Below, one piece after another: positions 1 through 5,987 of a DNA stretch of 7,615 nucleotides. How positions within the stretch are numbered: the stretch's first letter is position 1; each line of letters opens with the position of its first letter. The stretch comes from Chloroflexota bacterium (lineage in GTDB: Bacteria > Chloroflexota > Ktedonobacteria > Ktedonobacterales > JACDGC01). The DNA is taken from positions 1 through 7,615 of the forward strand of contig JAKAOI010000095.1 in NCBI GenBank assembly GCA_021812265.1. The letters are read 5' to 3'. Both the position numbers and the translations under genes were made by a program. A model generated the notes under the pieces. The model was not told where the DNA came from and made no database searches. It saw only the letters and a list, made by a program, of their open reading frames with translations.

Positions 1-51
1 TCCCAGAACCTCGTACAAAGGGCGCCGCCCCTTGTACATCCTCGATGTTCC
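1..51. repeat. Palindromic dispersed repeat, copy 1, cut by the left edge
   Basis: Bases 13-37 form an imperfect palindrome: GTACAA (13-18) pairs with TTGTAC (32-37), one A/C mismatch follows, then GGGC (20-23) pairs with GCCC (27-30) around a three-base loop. Bases 2-40 also match, in inverted orientation, the stretch around 5539-5577. The shared core reads CCCAGA, A-C, TCGTACAA, GGGCGC. Two related copies in opposite orientation within 5.5 kb suggest a dispersed intergenic repeat family. The true left end lies outside the window, and the right limit (about 40-51) is a guess. Confidence 0.6.
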
Positions 52-290
52 ATGCTGCAGCGAAAGTCCTGAGTATATTCTTGTGTAAAATATCTGTAAC
101 CTGCCGAAGTTTACCCTAAAGTTTTTCCTGTGTATGGCGATGAAATAGTATATCATGCTCAAGCAAATATGGCTGTTAAAAAGCCGCCGCAAAACAGCTG
201 CCGCGTGAATCGCGCCTAATATTATGTCGCGAAGACACTGCGGAGCGCACATTATTGTCTGATAACATATGGCTGAGAGGGGAACAATAT
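52..290. other. Region with no convincing gene, upstream of the receiver-like gene
   Basis: No gene is supported here. One frame is open from base 2 to a TAA at 86-88 and could be the tail of an upstream gene, but it runs through the palindromic repeat and resembles nothing known. Weak competing stems occur at 171-198: GGCT/AGCC, and GCTGTT/AACAGC. CGCG pairs across 202-214. No promoter with both a good -35 and a good -10 was found, so the start of transcription of the next gene is unknown. Confidence 0.5.
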
Positions 291-803
291 ATGGCTAAAT
301 CATTGCGATTGGTGACTACAAAAACAAAGTCAGCGAAAAAAGGTAAAATTGAATTAAAAATAGTTGGCCATGACTTTGGTGAATTACGCGAGACACATGT
401 TCGACCACATATTCATATTATCGATCCGCTTTGTTCGCAGCTAGGGCCATTGCCGAATTTTCTGCGGAACAGGGGTTTTGAGGTTGATGTGAGTAACAGT
501 ATCGTTGAAGCTTCGGAAGAGATTGAGCAAGACATACCCAATTTAATATTTATTCGGAGCAATGAAGAGCCAGATTTGGTAAAGTTGTTTATTCAAATGC
601 TCCGTAGTTCAGCAAAATATGACGGGGTGGCAATTGTCTTATTAAAGCCGTTTCAAGAAGTTGCAACGACGCCGATGCATGTTTTGGGAATAGATGAAAT
701 TATTGCAAACGCCGCTGATTTGCGGACCATTGAGCAGAAGATAGTAAAAGCTTTGCATAGCCGCCGCATTGCTCAATTGCATTTATCGCTGATTTCGGCA
801 TAG
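291..803 (+). CDS. Receiver-like protein lacking the phosphorylation site
   Basis: The predicted 170-residue soluble protein has a basic, probably flexible N-terminus (about 1-38) followed by one alpha/beta domain (about 39-155) patterned like a response-regulator receiver. Beta 1 is HIHIIDP (40-46), beta 3 is NLIFIRSNEEP (84-94), beta 4 is VAIVLLKP (113-120), and GIDEIIANAADL (133-144) sits where receivers have G-A-D-D-Y-L-x-K-P-x-x-L. The phospho-acceptor Asp is replaced by Arg89, the Thr/Ser after beta 4 by Leu118, and the Lys by Asn140. If the fold is right, it cannot be phosphorylated in the usual way and probably acts by binding a partner. No output domain is present. I chose ATG 291 because GAGAGGGG lies about 8 bases upstream; TTG at 255 would add 12 residues without a comparable site. 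The gene is visibly AT-richer than folC and the terminase gene. Partner and pathway are unknown. Confidence 0.75.
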   Translation: MAKSLRLVTTKTKSAKKGKIELKIVGHDFGELRETHVRPHIHIIDPLCSQLGPLPNFLRNRGFEVDVSNSIVEASEEIEQDIPNLIFIRSNEEPDLVKLFIQMLRSSAKYDGVAIVLLKPFQEVATTPMHVLGIDEIIANAADLRTIEQKIVKALHSRRIAQLHLSLISA

Positions 804-822
804 ATGCGCTGCAATGGAACAG

Positions 823-2253
823 CTATACATGGTCTTGCCCATAGATGGTGATAGAAGCCGCTACAGGATCTTTTCGCGTTGCGGCAATGCGCAGCAAGGC
901 TGCTGCCGCCAAATATAGCGACCCGGTGATGAGAACGAGATCTTCGGGTTGGGCGATTTCTTCGGCCATGAGAAGCGCTGTTTCAAATGAATCTGTGAAT
1001 TGAATGTTTATTTGCGCCGCAGTCAGTTCATTGGCCAGATGTTCTTGCCATAATTCCGCCGGCGCTGCCCTAGGTGAAAATCCCCCGCAAATTACCAGTG
1101 AATGCAGCCGAACCTGTTCCTGCTGCAATACCTGCGCCATCCCTGCAATATCCTTATCTTTCAGCGTTCCTAGCAGTATGTGCATGCGGCGATAGGGGAT
1201 ATCTTTGGAAATGGTTTGCAATGTTTTTTGCAGTGAATCGGCGTTGTGAGCGCCGTCGATGAATATCAGCGGATTTTCGCCGGCAAGCTGCAGCCGCGCC
1301 GGCCATTGAACCGCTGCAAAGCCGAGCGCCGTGCGGTCTGCTTTTACAGGAAATCCTTTTACGTCCAGTGTATGTATTGCCGCCAGCGCGGCGCAGGTGT
1401 TTTGCCGCTGATGTGCGCCGAGCAGCGGAACTTTGCAGGGTATGCTTTGTCCGGTATGTGTTATTTGAAATTCCTGATAAAATCGGCCATTTTCTTTGTA
1501 TATGGTATATTCTTGTTCGGGGTATGTGTATATTTGGGGATCGAATGTTTTGTTGGATGCGCTTGCTATATGGATGATTTGCGCGGCGTGATCTTTTGCC
1601 GTTTTATCAATAACCTCCAGCGCTTCCGGATGTTCTGCGGAAACAATAACGACACCGTTATCTTTAATAATTCCGGCTTTTTCTCTGGCAATTTGCCGGA
1701 TGGTTTTGCCAAGAACAGCCATGTGATCGTAGCTGATAGAGGTGATGATACAAAGCAGCGGCTGAATACTATTTGTTGGATCTAACCTGCCGCCTAAGCC
1801 AGTTTCAATTATGGCAATAGTTACATGACGCTTGGCAAACGCTAAAAACGCCATTGCCGTAATTATTTCGAAGGTTATCAACGCGGATGAAAGCGCTTCG
1901 GGCATGCGCGCTATGGCTGCCTGAACTTCTTCCGCCAGTTCGCAAGTTTCTTCTTCACTGATTGGCTGCCCCTGTATTCTAATGCGTTCACGCATGGTGT
2001 GCAGATCCGGCGATGTGTATAGCCCCGTTTGATAATCATTTGCGCGCAGCGCCGATTCAATAAGCGCAGAAACAGAGCCTTTGCCTTTGGTTCCTGCAAT
2101 ATGGATTGCAGGGTAGGTGTTTTGCGGGTTATTCAGCAAACGCATAAGGGCGCGAAAGCGGGTGAATTGCGGATCTTCTGTTCGGGAAAATGTTCCGTTT
2201 CGTTCAAAGTCTGAGAAGGAATAGATAAAATCCAGTGCGTTGCGATAATTCAT
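823..2253 (-). CDS. folC: Bifunctional folylpolyglutamate synthase / dihydrofolate synthase
   Basis: This cytoplasmic Mur-ligase-family enzyme joins glutamate to dihydropteroate and adds further gamma-linked glutamates to folates, using ATP. The 476-residue protein has the family motifs in order: P-loop GTKGKGS (54-60), folate-loop region SPDLHTMRERI (81-91), ETGLGGRLDPTN (150-161), SYDHMAVLG (174-182), REKAGIIK (190-197, holding the Lys usually carbamylated), LLGAHQRQN (277-285), WPARL (317-321), DGAHN (333-337) and ITGSLYLA (442-449). It is slightly longer than the usual 420-440 residues but appears intact. ATG 2253 is preceded two codons upstream by an in-frame TAA, and the N-terminus ALDFIYSF is typical, so the start is firm although no Shine-Dalgarno sequence is visible. 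The gene converges on the receiver-like gene and diverges from the terminase gene, so it is probably transcribed alone. Residues, rather than a search, support the assignment, but they leave little doubt. Confidence 0.97.
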   Translation of the reverse strand: MNYRNALDFIYSFSDFERNGTFSRTEDPQFTRFRALMRLLNNPQNTYPAIHIAGTKGKGSVSALIESALRANDYQTGLYTSPDLHTMRERIRIQGQPISEEETCELAEEVQAAIARMPEALSSALITFEIITAMAFLAFAKRHVTIAIIETGLGGRLDPTNSIQPLLCIITSISYDHMAVLGKTIRQIAREKAGIIKDNGVVIVSAEHPEALEVIDKTAKDHAAQIIHIASASNKTFDPQIYTYPEQEYTIYKENGRFYQEFQITHTGQSIPCKVPLLGAHQRQNTCAALAAIHTLDVKGFPVKADRTALGFAAVQWPARLQLAGENPLIFIDGAHNADSLQKTLQTISKDIPYRRMHILLGTLKDKDIAGMAQVLQQEQVRLHSLVICGGFSPRAAPAELWQEHLANELTAAQINIQFTDSFETALLMAEEIAQPEDLVLITGSLYLAAAALLRIAATRKDPVAASITIYGQDHV

Positions 2254-2264
2254 TTTTTATTTTT

Positions 2265-2273
2265 ATCATATCA
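2265..2273 (-). promoter_or_regulatory. Extended -10 promoter candidate for folC, near-leaderless mRNA
   Basis: Read on the minus strand this is TGATATGAT, an extended -10 element (TGn followed by TATGAT). Only 11 bases, all A or T, separate it from the folC ATG. Transcription starting about 7 bases after the -10 would leave a leader of roughly 4-5 bases. That fits the absence of any Shine-Dalgarno sequence and the in-frame stop just upstream. No good -35 is present, which extended -10 promoters tolerate. The AT-rich context raises the chance of a coincidental match. Confidence 0.5.
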
Positions 2274-2386
2274 CATATCAGATAATGGTTACATGCGCGG
2301 CCATTGCGTTCGAGGGAAGTAATTCGTCTGCTTTCATTGCCTTGGGTTGTTTGATTTGAGATTGACACGCTCAGTATGTAATTGGC

Positions 2387-2392
2387 GGAGGG
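2387..2392 (+). promoter_or_regulatory. Strong ribosome binding site of the terminase gene
   Basis: GGAGGG lies six bases before ATG 2399. It fixes the start of the terminase gene and contrasts with folC on the opposite strand, which has no visible ribosome binding site. Confidence 0.8.
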
Positions 2393-2398
2393 ACGCCG

Positions 2399-3979
2399 AT
2401 GAATTTTGAGGCTGAGTTTGCGAAAATAAAGGGGAATCCCACATATTTTATTGAACAGTATTGTGTTATTCGGCATCCGTCGCATGGTGTTGTGCCTTTT
2501 TTGCTGTGGGATTGGCAGCGGGATGTTTTGGGAGTGTTTCAGCGGGAAAAACGTGTCATTATATTAAAGTCACGGCAGTTGGGCGCTTCAGAACTGGCGG
2601 CGGCGTATGCGCTGTGGATGGCGCGGTTTACTCCGGCGGCGCAAATTGCGTTGCTGTCGCGAAATCAACGCGACGCAAATGATTTGTTGGAGCGAATCTA
2701 TTTTACTCATGAACATTTGCCCGATTGGCTGAGAGCTGCTTTGGCTAAGCAGGAAGAATCCGGCGCGGCTGATGGGGTGACGCTGCTGCGCCACTCCGGC
2801 AGAATTTTAGAGTTTGGGCACACGGTGATTGCGAACGGCGCATCGTTGGGAAAAAGAAAACGAGTTGTTTCCAGCCGTATTGAATCTTTTCCTGCGGCGC
2901 GCGGAGCGGTGCGATCGCGCGCGGTATCGCTGATTGTGCTGGATGAATGGGCGCATCAGCCATGGCAAGAGGAGATATGGACGGCAATAGAGCCGGCGGT
3001 ATCTGCCGGAGGGCAAATAATCGGCATTTCTACTGCGCATGGAGTGGGCAATGTATTTTACCGAATATGGCAAAAAAGCCACCCGGCGTATATAGTTGGT
3101 GGTCCCACCGGCGCACAAGCTGCCTCATCGCCGGTTTTAGGAGCCTTTGCGGCGATTTTTCTGCCATGGAACGCAAACCCCGAACGTTCGGAGCAGTGGC
3201 GCCAAGAACGTATGGCAGTAATGGAGCCGTGGCAGATGAGCCAAGAATATCCGGAAACAGCAGTTGAAGCGTTTGTGCAAAGCGGTCGGCCGGTTTTTGA
3301 TCGTGAAATATTGGCGCGATGTGAGCCGGCAATGGCTTTGCTGCCGTCGCCGCAGGAGATTGAAGATGGCGTGCGCATATGGGAAGAACAGCAATCTGGT
3401 CATTGCTATGTAATTGGCGCAGATACCGCGGAGGGATTATCTGATGGGGATTATGACGCCGCTTGCGTGGTGGATATGCAAACAGGAAGACAAAGCGCGG
3501 CAATTTATGGCCGCTGGCCGCCGGATATTTTTGCGGCAAAGCTGGCCCGGCTCGGCGCGTTGTATGGCGGGGCGCTGCTGGCGGTGGAGCGGAACCAGCA
3601 TGGCTTTGCCGTATTATTGGCGCTGAAAACTGCCGGATATGAACATTTATATTACTATAGCGACCCGATACGTGATGTGGCGCAGGAAGAAAGCCGACCC
3701 GGCTGGCCGACAAATACCCGGACGAAACCGCTGATGATTGCGCATTTAGCGCGCTGTTTGCGCGAACAAAGTTATGTTCCGGCGGATCGGCAGTTTTTGC
3801 ATGAAGCGTTGGTGTATTCGTACCGCGCTGATGGATCTACCGGCGCGCCAGCCGGATTTCATGACGATATTGTGATAGCGCACGCGATAGCGCTGAGCGC
3901 CGCGGCGCAGCCAAACGCCGCCGCCGCCGCTGTGCGAATGTTTGAAGTAGTAACAAACCTTGACGGCGCCGTTGAATAG
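2399..3979 (+). CDS. terL: Phage terminase large subunit (DNA packaging motor)
   Basis: TerL proteins are ATP-driven motors that cut concatemeric phage DNA and pump it into proheads through the portal. The 526-residue product has both expected domains. The N-terminal ATPase shows LWDWQRDVLGVF (36-47), a Walker-A-like KSRQLGAS (57-64), Walker B SLIVLDEWAH (177-186, Asp182/Glu183) and coupling motif GISTAHG (209-215), followed by EYPETAVEAFVQSG (283-296). The RNase-H-like nuclease shows GADTAEG (340-346, Asp342), AVERNQHG (395-402, Glu397) and GFHDDIVIAHA (486-496, Asp489/Asp490). All acidic catalytic residues are present and length is normal, so it looks functional. Residues about 234-248 form a small Gly/Ala/Ser-rich segment before a beta strand. 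No small terminase precedes it and no portal or capsid gene follows. The LysM hydrolase gene begins 56 bases later on the same strand, probably in one transcript. A prophage remnant, a gene-transfer-agent part or a domesticated motor are all possible. Confidence 0.95.
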   Translation: MNFEAEFAKIKGNPTYFIEQYCVIRHPSHGVVPFLLWDWQRDVLGVFQREKRVIILKSRQLGASELAAAYALWMARFTPAAQIALLSRNQRDANDLLERIYFTHEHLPDWLRAALAKQEESGAADGVTLLRHSGRILEFGHTVIANGASLGKRKRVVSSRIESFPAARGAVRSRAVSLIVLDEWAHQPWQEEIWTAIEPAVSAGGQIIGISTAHGVGNVFYRIWQKSHPAYIVGGPTGAQAASSPVLGAFAAIFLPWNANPERSEQWRQERMAVMEPWQMSQEYPETAVEAFVQSGRPVFDREILARCEPAMALLPSPQEIEDGVRIWEEQQSGHCYVIGADTAEGLSDGDYDAACVVDMQTGRQSAAIYGRWPPDIFAAKLARLGALYGGALLAVERNQHGFAVLLALKTAGYEHLYYYSDPIRDVAQEESRPGWPTNTRTKPLMIAHLARCLREQSYVPADRQFLHEALVYSYRADGSTGAPAGFHDDIVIAHAIALSAAAQPNAAAAAVRMFEVVTNLDGAVE

Positions 3980-4020
3980 CAGGCAAATAATATGTGATGT
4001 TTCGCAGCAAAATAATGGTT

Positions 4021-4026
4021 GAGGAG
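4021..4026 (+). promoter_or_regulatory. Ribosome binding site that decides the start of the LysM hydrolase
   Basis: GAGGAG lies nine bases before ATG 4036. The same frame is open further upstream, with GTG 3994, ATG 3997 and ATG 4015, but none of these has a comparable site. The ribosome binding site therefore favours ATG 4036, 14 codons downstream of the first possible start. Confidence 0.7.
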
Positions 4027-4035
4027 AAGCGGTAT

Positions 4036-5100
4036 ATGACAAAGCCAAACGCCGCCATTACGGCAGGTAAAACAGTGATATTTGTGGGTAATGAAAGTGA
4101 ATTTTGGGGCGCTGCGGATATTGCGGCAGCTGCGCGGCGAGCGCGTGGTTTGGGAATAGATTCGCTATGTGTGAAACGCGCTGACGGAACACGAAAGTGG
4201 TATAGCGGACCGGAGCAAATTGCGGCGGAATATAAAGCGGCTCATGACGTTGGGGCGGGCTATATTCCGTTTATGTATTGTTATGGGCCGCGGTTTGGAA
4301 TGAATTTTATTAATGAAGAATGCGCTGTTTTGCAGGAAATGCAGCGCGCCGTTGCTTCAGCTGAGCCAACCGGAACAGGTTTTGCTTGCGCGGATATGGA
4401 GATTGAATGGGATAATAATCCTCTGGCGGCGCAGCGTTTTTGCAGCCTGATGCAGAACAGTTCATCGCTGCTTTATATAACCACATGGGCAGATCCAATA
4501 CAGCAGGGATGGATGGAAGTTGCGCGCCGGCTGAACCCTTGCGCAGACGCATGGGTACCTCAGCAGTATAATGATTGGCTGGCTGCGCAGGGCCATCAGT
4601 TGGCGGAGGCAAGCCCAAAGCCGATATTGCCTGCGGTAGATGTTACAAATGAATTTGGCGCCAATCATCCTGTGTCTATTGCGCAAACGGCGGCGCAACG
4701 CAGTCCTGCGTCTGTGTGGCTATGGGAGTATATGCCGGCAATGGCTAACCGCCAATTAACTCAAAATATTGTCGCTGCGCTGCGCAATAGCAGTGTTTCC
4801 GTTGGGGAAAATGGCGCGGCGTCGGGAAACTCTGATGGATCATCGGGAGTGGTTCCTGCCCCTTCGTCACAGAATCCGCCGAAAAAAACGCCTGCCGAGC
4901 GGATATATATCGTTCAGCCCGGTGATACGCTGATTGGTATAGCTGAAAAATTTGATGTTGCTTCGTGGCGCAGTGTGTACACCGCCAATAGAGATGTGAT
5001 TGAAACTGTAGCGCGGCGGCGCGGATACGCCAACAGTCGCAATGGAGATATTATTTTTCCGGGTGAGCGTTTGGTTATTGCGCAACACCAAAGTCGATAA
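4036..5100 (+). CDS. TIM-barrel glycoside-hydrolase-like protein with C-terminal LysM domain
   Basis: The 354-residue protein is probably a peptidoglycan hydrolase, by inference an endolysin-like enzyme. Residues about 12-250 alternate strands and helices as in a TIM barrel: KTVIFV (12-17), SLCVKR (43-48), YIPFMYCYG (76-84), GFACADMEIEWD (115-126), then SLLYITTW, DAWVPQQY, PILPAVDV and ASVWLWEY. Asp120-Met-Glu122 at the end of strand 4 sits where GH25 lysozymes carry their D-x-E pair, but the Asp-Val-Ser of GH25 strand 1 is not seen, so this is at best a divergent relative. A Ser/Gly/Pro-rich linker (about 252-288) leads to a LysM peptidoglycan-binding domain (about 290-348), with YIVQPGDTLIGIAEKF and a final NGDIIFPGERLVI. 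There is no signal peptide or membrane segment, which fits a phage endolysin released through a holin, but no holin gene is visible. It follows the terminase gene closely and is probably co-transcribed. Confidence 0.8.
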   Translation: MTKPNAAITAGKTVIFVGNESEFWGAADIAAAARRARGLGIDSLCVKRADGTRKWYSGPEQIAAEYKAAHDVGAGYIPFMYCYGPRFGMNFINEECAVLQEMQRAVASAEPTGTGFACADMEIEWDNNPLAAQRFCSLMQNSSSLLYITTWADPIQQGWMEVARRLNPCADAWVPQQYNDWLAAQGHQLAEASPKPILPAVDVTNEFGANHPVSIAQTAAQRSPASVWLWEYMPAMANRQLTQNIVAALRNSSVSVGENGAASGNSDGSSGVVPAPSSQNPPKKTPAERIYIVQPGDTLIGIAEKFDVASWRSVYTANRDVIETVARRRGYANSRNGDIIFPGERLVIAQHQSR

Positions 5101-5143
5101 TTTCACATTTTTAGTGTGACGTGATAGTTGTTTTGCCGCCATG

Positions 5144-5218
5144 TACAGCAGAAATACACAGATAGCGATATTCCCAACTCAGTAAAAGAGATTTCGCTTC
5201 TGTTGGATTCCTGCTGTA
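5144..5218. repeat. 75-base inverted repeat able to form a hairpin of about 24 base pairs
   Basis: TACAGCAG (5144-5151) pairs perfectly with CTGCTGTA (5211-5218). Moving inward, AAT pairs with ATT, then C with G, ACAGA (5158-5162) with TCTGT (5199-5203), AGCGA (5164-5168) with TCGCT (5194-5198), and AT with AT. The stem is interrupted by three mismatches and two single-base bulges and closes on a 19-base loop (5172-5190). It starts 43 bases after the LysM hydrolase stop. No T-run follows, so it is not a standard intrinsic terminator. It could be a 3'-end RNA structure, a small RNA, or a palindromic mobile repeat. Confidence 0.7.
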
Positions 5219-5356
5219 TTAACCTATTCATTTTCTGTGAATCAGGCAAGCAGACTTATGAAAAGCGTGTTTCAGAGTAAGCAGCCACGCATATTACTAT
5301 CTGGCTATTTGCCGATTTGGCGCTTGAAATTTCTATTTATATAAAGCGACGCTATA

Positions 5357-5365
5357 TGTTATACT
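5357..5365 (+). promoter_or_regulatory. Extended -10 promoter candidate inside the intergenic region
   Basis: TGTTATACT contains TGn followed by TATACT, one base from the consensus TATAAT. A weak -35 (TTATAT, 5337-5342) lies 17 bases upstream. It points toward the glycosyltransferase gene, about 630 bases away, with no gene between. It could drive a long leader or a non-coding transcript. AT-rich sequence makes false matches likely. Confidence 0.35.
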
Positions 5366-5449
5366 GAATTGTTTACGTCTTTAGATTTATTTACCGTTTT
5401 TATAGGGAAATTTTATTTATAACGTATCTGAAATTCGCAAATGGCGCGC

Positions 5450-5463
5450 TTCTTGCGCAAGAA
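5450..5463. promoter_or_regulatory. Perfect 14-base palindrome, possible operator
   Basis: TTCTTGCGCAAGAA reads identically on both strands. A perfect 14-base palindrome is typical of a homodimeric repressor or activator site. It lies about 85 bases downstream of the first extended -10 candidate and about 530 bases before the glycosyltransferase gene. No matching regulator is encoded in the window, so its protein is unknown. Confidence 0.4.
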
Positions 5464-5538
5464 TTGTGGCGTTGACAGATTTATTTGCTGTTGTTGAGCA
5501 AGATATATCTTTCAAGACTTTCACTTCAGTATGGTTGG

Positions 5539-5577
5539 GGATATATAAATGCAGGCGCCCCTTGTACGAGATTCTGG
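5539..5577 (-). repeat. Dispersed repeat, copy 2, inverted relative to the left-edge copy
   Basis: Read on the minus strand from 5577, this begins CCCAGAATCTCGTACAAG and continues GGGCGC. Bases 2-25 of the window match it except at two positions (C for T, A for G). Further on, the pattern stays similar and several differences fall at every third base. The second arm of the palindrome is degraded in this copy. The left-edge copy ends at the window border, so the family's full length cannot be set from here. Confidence 0.6.
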
Positions 5578-5768
5578 GGTGTTCCCAAGCCTCCCTTTGC
5601 GCAGATATGAGAAACAGCGCTTTTTCTTTTAAGTGCAAGATCTATCCTTATCTGAATGAAATAAAAACGCTATGAGAAACGTAAACAGTGGGTTTGCTGT
5701 TCAGCAATGCATATAGATATAGACGGGTTGAGCGAAATCACGGCAAAATATTTTTGAAAACAGAACTT

Positions 5769-5777
5769 TGGTATAAA
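5769..5777 (+). promoter_or_regulatory. Extended -10 promoter candidate for the glycosyltransferase gene
   Basis: TGGTATAAA combines TGn with TATAAA, followed by AT. The usual -35 position holds only TATTTT. Transcription from here would give a leader of roughly 210 bases that includes the direct repeat at 5794-5840 and the bulged hairpin at 5884-5929. This is the best promoter candidate close to the gene. Confidence 0.4.
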
Positions 5778-5793
5778 ATTTATTTTATGAACT

Positions 5794-5840
5794 GGCGTGG
5801 ATTATGCTGTAAAAACGTGGCGCAATGTGGCGTAGATTAA
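5794..5840 (+). repeat. Direct repeat GGCGTGGATTA / GGCGTAGATTA, 35 bases apart
   Basis: GGCGTGGATTA at 5794-5804 recurs as GGCGTAGATTA at 5829-5839, ten of eleven bases identical. The two copies lie just downstream of the -10 candidate at 5769-5777. A spacing of about three helical turns would suit paired binding of one regulator, but two copies are weak evidence. Confidence 0.35.
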
Positions 5841-5883
5841 TAGTTTGCCATAAATAAAAATAAATATCGAAATGTTACTTATG

Positions 5884-5929
5884 TGCTGTTTTTCGGGGAT
5901 GAAATTGTAATGAAATTTCGGAAACAGCA
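5884..5929 (+). promoter_or_regulatory. Bulged hairpin in the leader of the glycosyltransferase gene
   Basis: TGCTGTTT (5884-5891) pairs perfectly with AAACAGCA (5922-5929), followed by two possible G-U pairs. GAAATT (5901-5906) then pairs with AATTTC (5914-5919) around a seven-base loop. A seven-base bulge, CGGGGAT (5894-5900), sits on the 5' side between the two stems. It ends 65 bases before the ATG and has no T-run, so it is not a simple terminator. It does not match a known riboswitch that I can recognise by eye. Confidence 0.4.
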
Positions 5930-5981
5930 ATTGTGAATTTGTTACGCATAACGCTGAGGCGCGATGCGCTGCAACAAGTTT

Positions 5982-5987
5982 AGGAAG
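5982..5987 (+). promoter_or_regulatory. Ribosome binding site of the glycosyltransferase gene
   Basis: AGGAAG lies seven bases before ATG 5995. The frame is open back to a TGA at 5911-5913, but no ATG, GTG or TTG occurs in that stretch, so ATG 5995 is the only reasonable start. Confidence 0.75.

Noticed and set aside
804..822. Possible bidirectional terminator between the receiver-like gene and folC
   Set aside because: Only a four-base stem (GCTG/CAGC) around an eight-base loop is present, with no T-run on either strand.
1246..1785. 179-codon open frame on the plus strand inside folC
   Set aside because: It lies fully antisense to a clearly recognisable folC and its Cys/Arg-rich product has no domain pattern, as expected of a shadow frame.
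2362..2367. Perfect TTGACA (-35) upstream of the terminase gene
   Set aside because: At 16-18 bases downstream there is only GC-rich sequence overlapping the ribosome binding site, so no -10 fits.
3030..3713. 227-codon open frame on the minus strand inside the terminase gene
   Set aside because: It is antisense to conserved terminase motifs, and its Pro/Arg/His-rich composition is typical of the complement of a GC-richer gene.
5103..5119. TCACA/TGTGA hairpin just after the LysM hydrolase stop codon
   Set aside because: Five AT-rich base pairs with a seven-base loop and no following T-run are too weak for a terminator.
5472..5477. Perfect TTGACA in the intergenic region
   Set aside because: The expected -10 position holds TGAGCA; the nearest TATAT-like sequence is too far downstream.
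5549..5632. 27-codon ATG frame over repeat copy 2
   Set aside because: It consists largely of the repeat sequence, with no ribosome binding site upstream.
5417..5638. 73-codon open frame on the minus strand in the intergenic region
   Set aside because: It runs through the dispersed repeat, overlaps an open frame on the other strand, has no ribosome binding site that I can see and no recognisable domain.
5466..5675. 69-codon open frame on the plus strand starting with GTG
   Set aside because: It has no ribosome binding site, crosses the same repeat and shows no known motif. It is more likely chance than a gene.
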